In this document: positions 1 to 64,000 of the stretch, piece by piece | Numbering within the stretch: position 1 is the first letter of the stretch | Layout of the letters: each line of letters begins with the position of its first letter | Assembly (NCBI GenBank): GCA_013398175.1 | Contig: VZRZ01000222.1 | Coordinates: forward strand, 329,038 to 393,037 | From: Climacteris rufus | Lineage: Eukaryota; Chordata; Aves; Passeriformes; Climacteridae | Direction: 5' to 3' | DNA length: 64,000 nucleotides | The notes under the pieces: generated by a model | Told to the model about the DNA's origin: nothing | The model's input: the letters and a program-made list of their open reading frames with translations, nothing else | The model's database searches: none | Program-made: the position numbers and the translations under genes

Positions 1-574
1 GAACAAGTGGGATAGCTAACAAAGTCAATGTTTAAGTTTTCATCATTGAATTTTATAGCTAAGTGTTCACTGGGTTGAGTGGGGCTATGAGAGTCTTACA
101 GCCATTTTGCAGGCACAATTCCAAGCACTGGTTGGCAGTTTGAAAGTTATATTTGCAGCATTGCCTACTGAAGACTCCAGATCTTTTAAAACTCAATGAA
201 GTTTTCAAAGCAAAATGGAAGTATTGATCATTCCAAAGTCATTTGTAATTTTGGGGCTTTTTGTAATCAGATGTTGTTATATTTGTAGTCGAAGGAGCAT
301 ATTAAAAAACTGGGGAGTATTTATGGACATAACTGTGGAAAAAGTTTCAGTTTGCTATTGCTAATTAGGGCCAAAATTATTTGAGCTCTTGAAGTGCATC
401 AAAAAGCACTTTCCTATCAAGAGACAAATTCCTCATGGCATGTATTAAAGTCTACAAATCTTACAGAAAGCAGAAAGAAAAGAGAGATTCTTTAAAAGAT
501 ATGCAAGTTTTGTTTGGATGGTGATGGTTTGTGAAACACTTTAAAAATTCTTTCCCATGATGTCTTTTTCTTAG
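1..574 (+). other. CNKSR2: 3' end of a CNKSR2 intron
   Basis: A+T-rich DNA before the first exon in the window. It ends in a pyrimidine-rich tract and an AG acceptor at 573-574. I see no gene, repeat family or other signal in it. Confidence 0.85.
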
Positions 575-63661
<63,087 letters not shown>

Positions 63662-64000
63662 GTAAGCATGCTCAAAAATAATGCAATGATACAATATGAA
63701 AAGTGGAACAAAGGACAACGCTTTCCCTTAAAACAGTGACATAATGAACTTTGTTACAATTGTCATGAGGTTGTACCACAGAACAATCTCATAGAGAAAA
63801 AGCAAATTAATTTTGTGTGTGTCATCTTGCCCAAAGAAGGCTACTTTTTCACTTTATCATGAGTCAGTGCTTGACTAGACCAAAATGAATTATGAGTAAG
63901 AAGACTGCTTAGCTGCTTCTGTCCCTTTATTTTCCTGGTTTTCCTTTCTTCCTTTTTTTTTTTTTTTTNNNNNNNNNNNNNNNNNNNNNNNNNNNNNTTT
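63662..64000 (+). other. CNKSR2: Start of a CNKSR2 intron, runs off the window
   Basis: Begins with the donor gtaagc and continues to the window end. It contains the assembly gap and a poly-T run. Nothing else seen. Confidence 0.85.
63969..63997. other. Assembly gap (29 N) inside poly-T
   Basis: 29 N bases follow a poly-T run of at least 17 and are followed by TTT. The gap probably represents an unresolved homopolymer; its true length is unknown. Confidence 0.97.

Overview
This window is vertebrate genomic DNA, most probably from a bird. The interspersed repeats I can recognise are CR1 retroposon copies (five clear ones) plus two degraded retroviral-type LTRs. I see no mammalian SINEs, and the introns are A+T-rich and compact. 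I cannot name the species; a songbird or related bird is only a guess from the style of the LTRs.

The window lies inside a single plus-strand gene, CNKSR2 (connector enhancer of kinase suppressor of Ras 2, CNK2), a scaffold of Ras/Raf and Rho/Rac signalling at neuronal synapses. Ten consecutive internal coding exons are present (575-634, 5346-5414, 21718-21864, 31637-31770, 35567-35778, 39679-39768, 41349-41563, 60389-60437, 61308-61480, 63588-63661). All have AG acceptors and GT donors, all keep one continuous reading frame, and together they give 1,223 nt (407 codons plus 2 nt). They encode most of the PDZ domain, the CNK2/3-specific linker (proline-rich, then lysine-rich) and the first two thirds of the PH domain. 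The N-terminal SAM and CRIC regions lie before the window. The rest of the PH domain and the C-terminal tail lie after it. No promoter, start codon, stop codon or polyadenylation site of the gene is inside.

Layout: 1-574 end of an intron; 575-21864 PDZ exons with introns of 4.7 and 16.3 kb; 31637-41563 linker exons with introns of 1.6-3.9 kb; 41564-60388 an 18.8 kb intron with most of the recent repeats (three CR1 copies and a 1.2 kb LTR); 60389-63661 the lysine-rich mini-exon and the PH exons; 63969-63997 an assembly gap inside poly-T. I see no second protein-coding gene, tRNA, rRNA or CRISPR array. The other open frames of 60-130 codons are chance frames in introns or out-of-frame readings of exons.

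Nothing here looks like an undescribed system. Points worth a second look are two minus-strand LTR insertions, a possible hAT-type DNA transposon, several perfect palindromes or hairpins, a fresh 25-bp tandem duplication, exons that could be skipped without breaking frame, and a few G+C-rich intronic islands.
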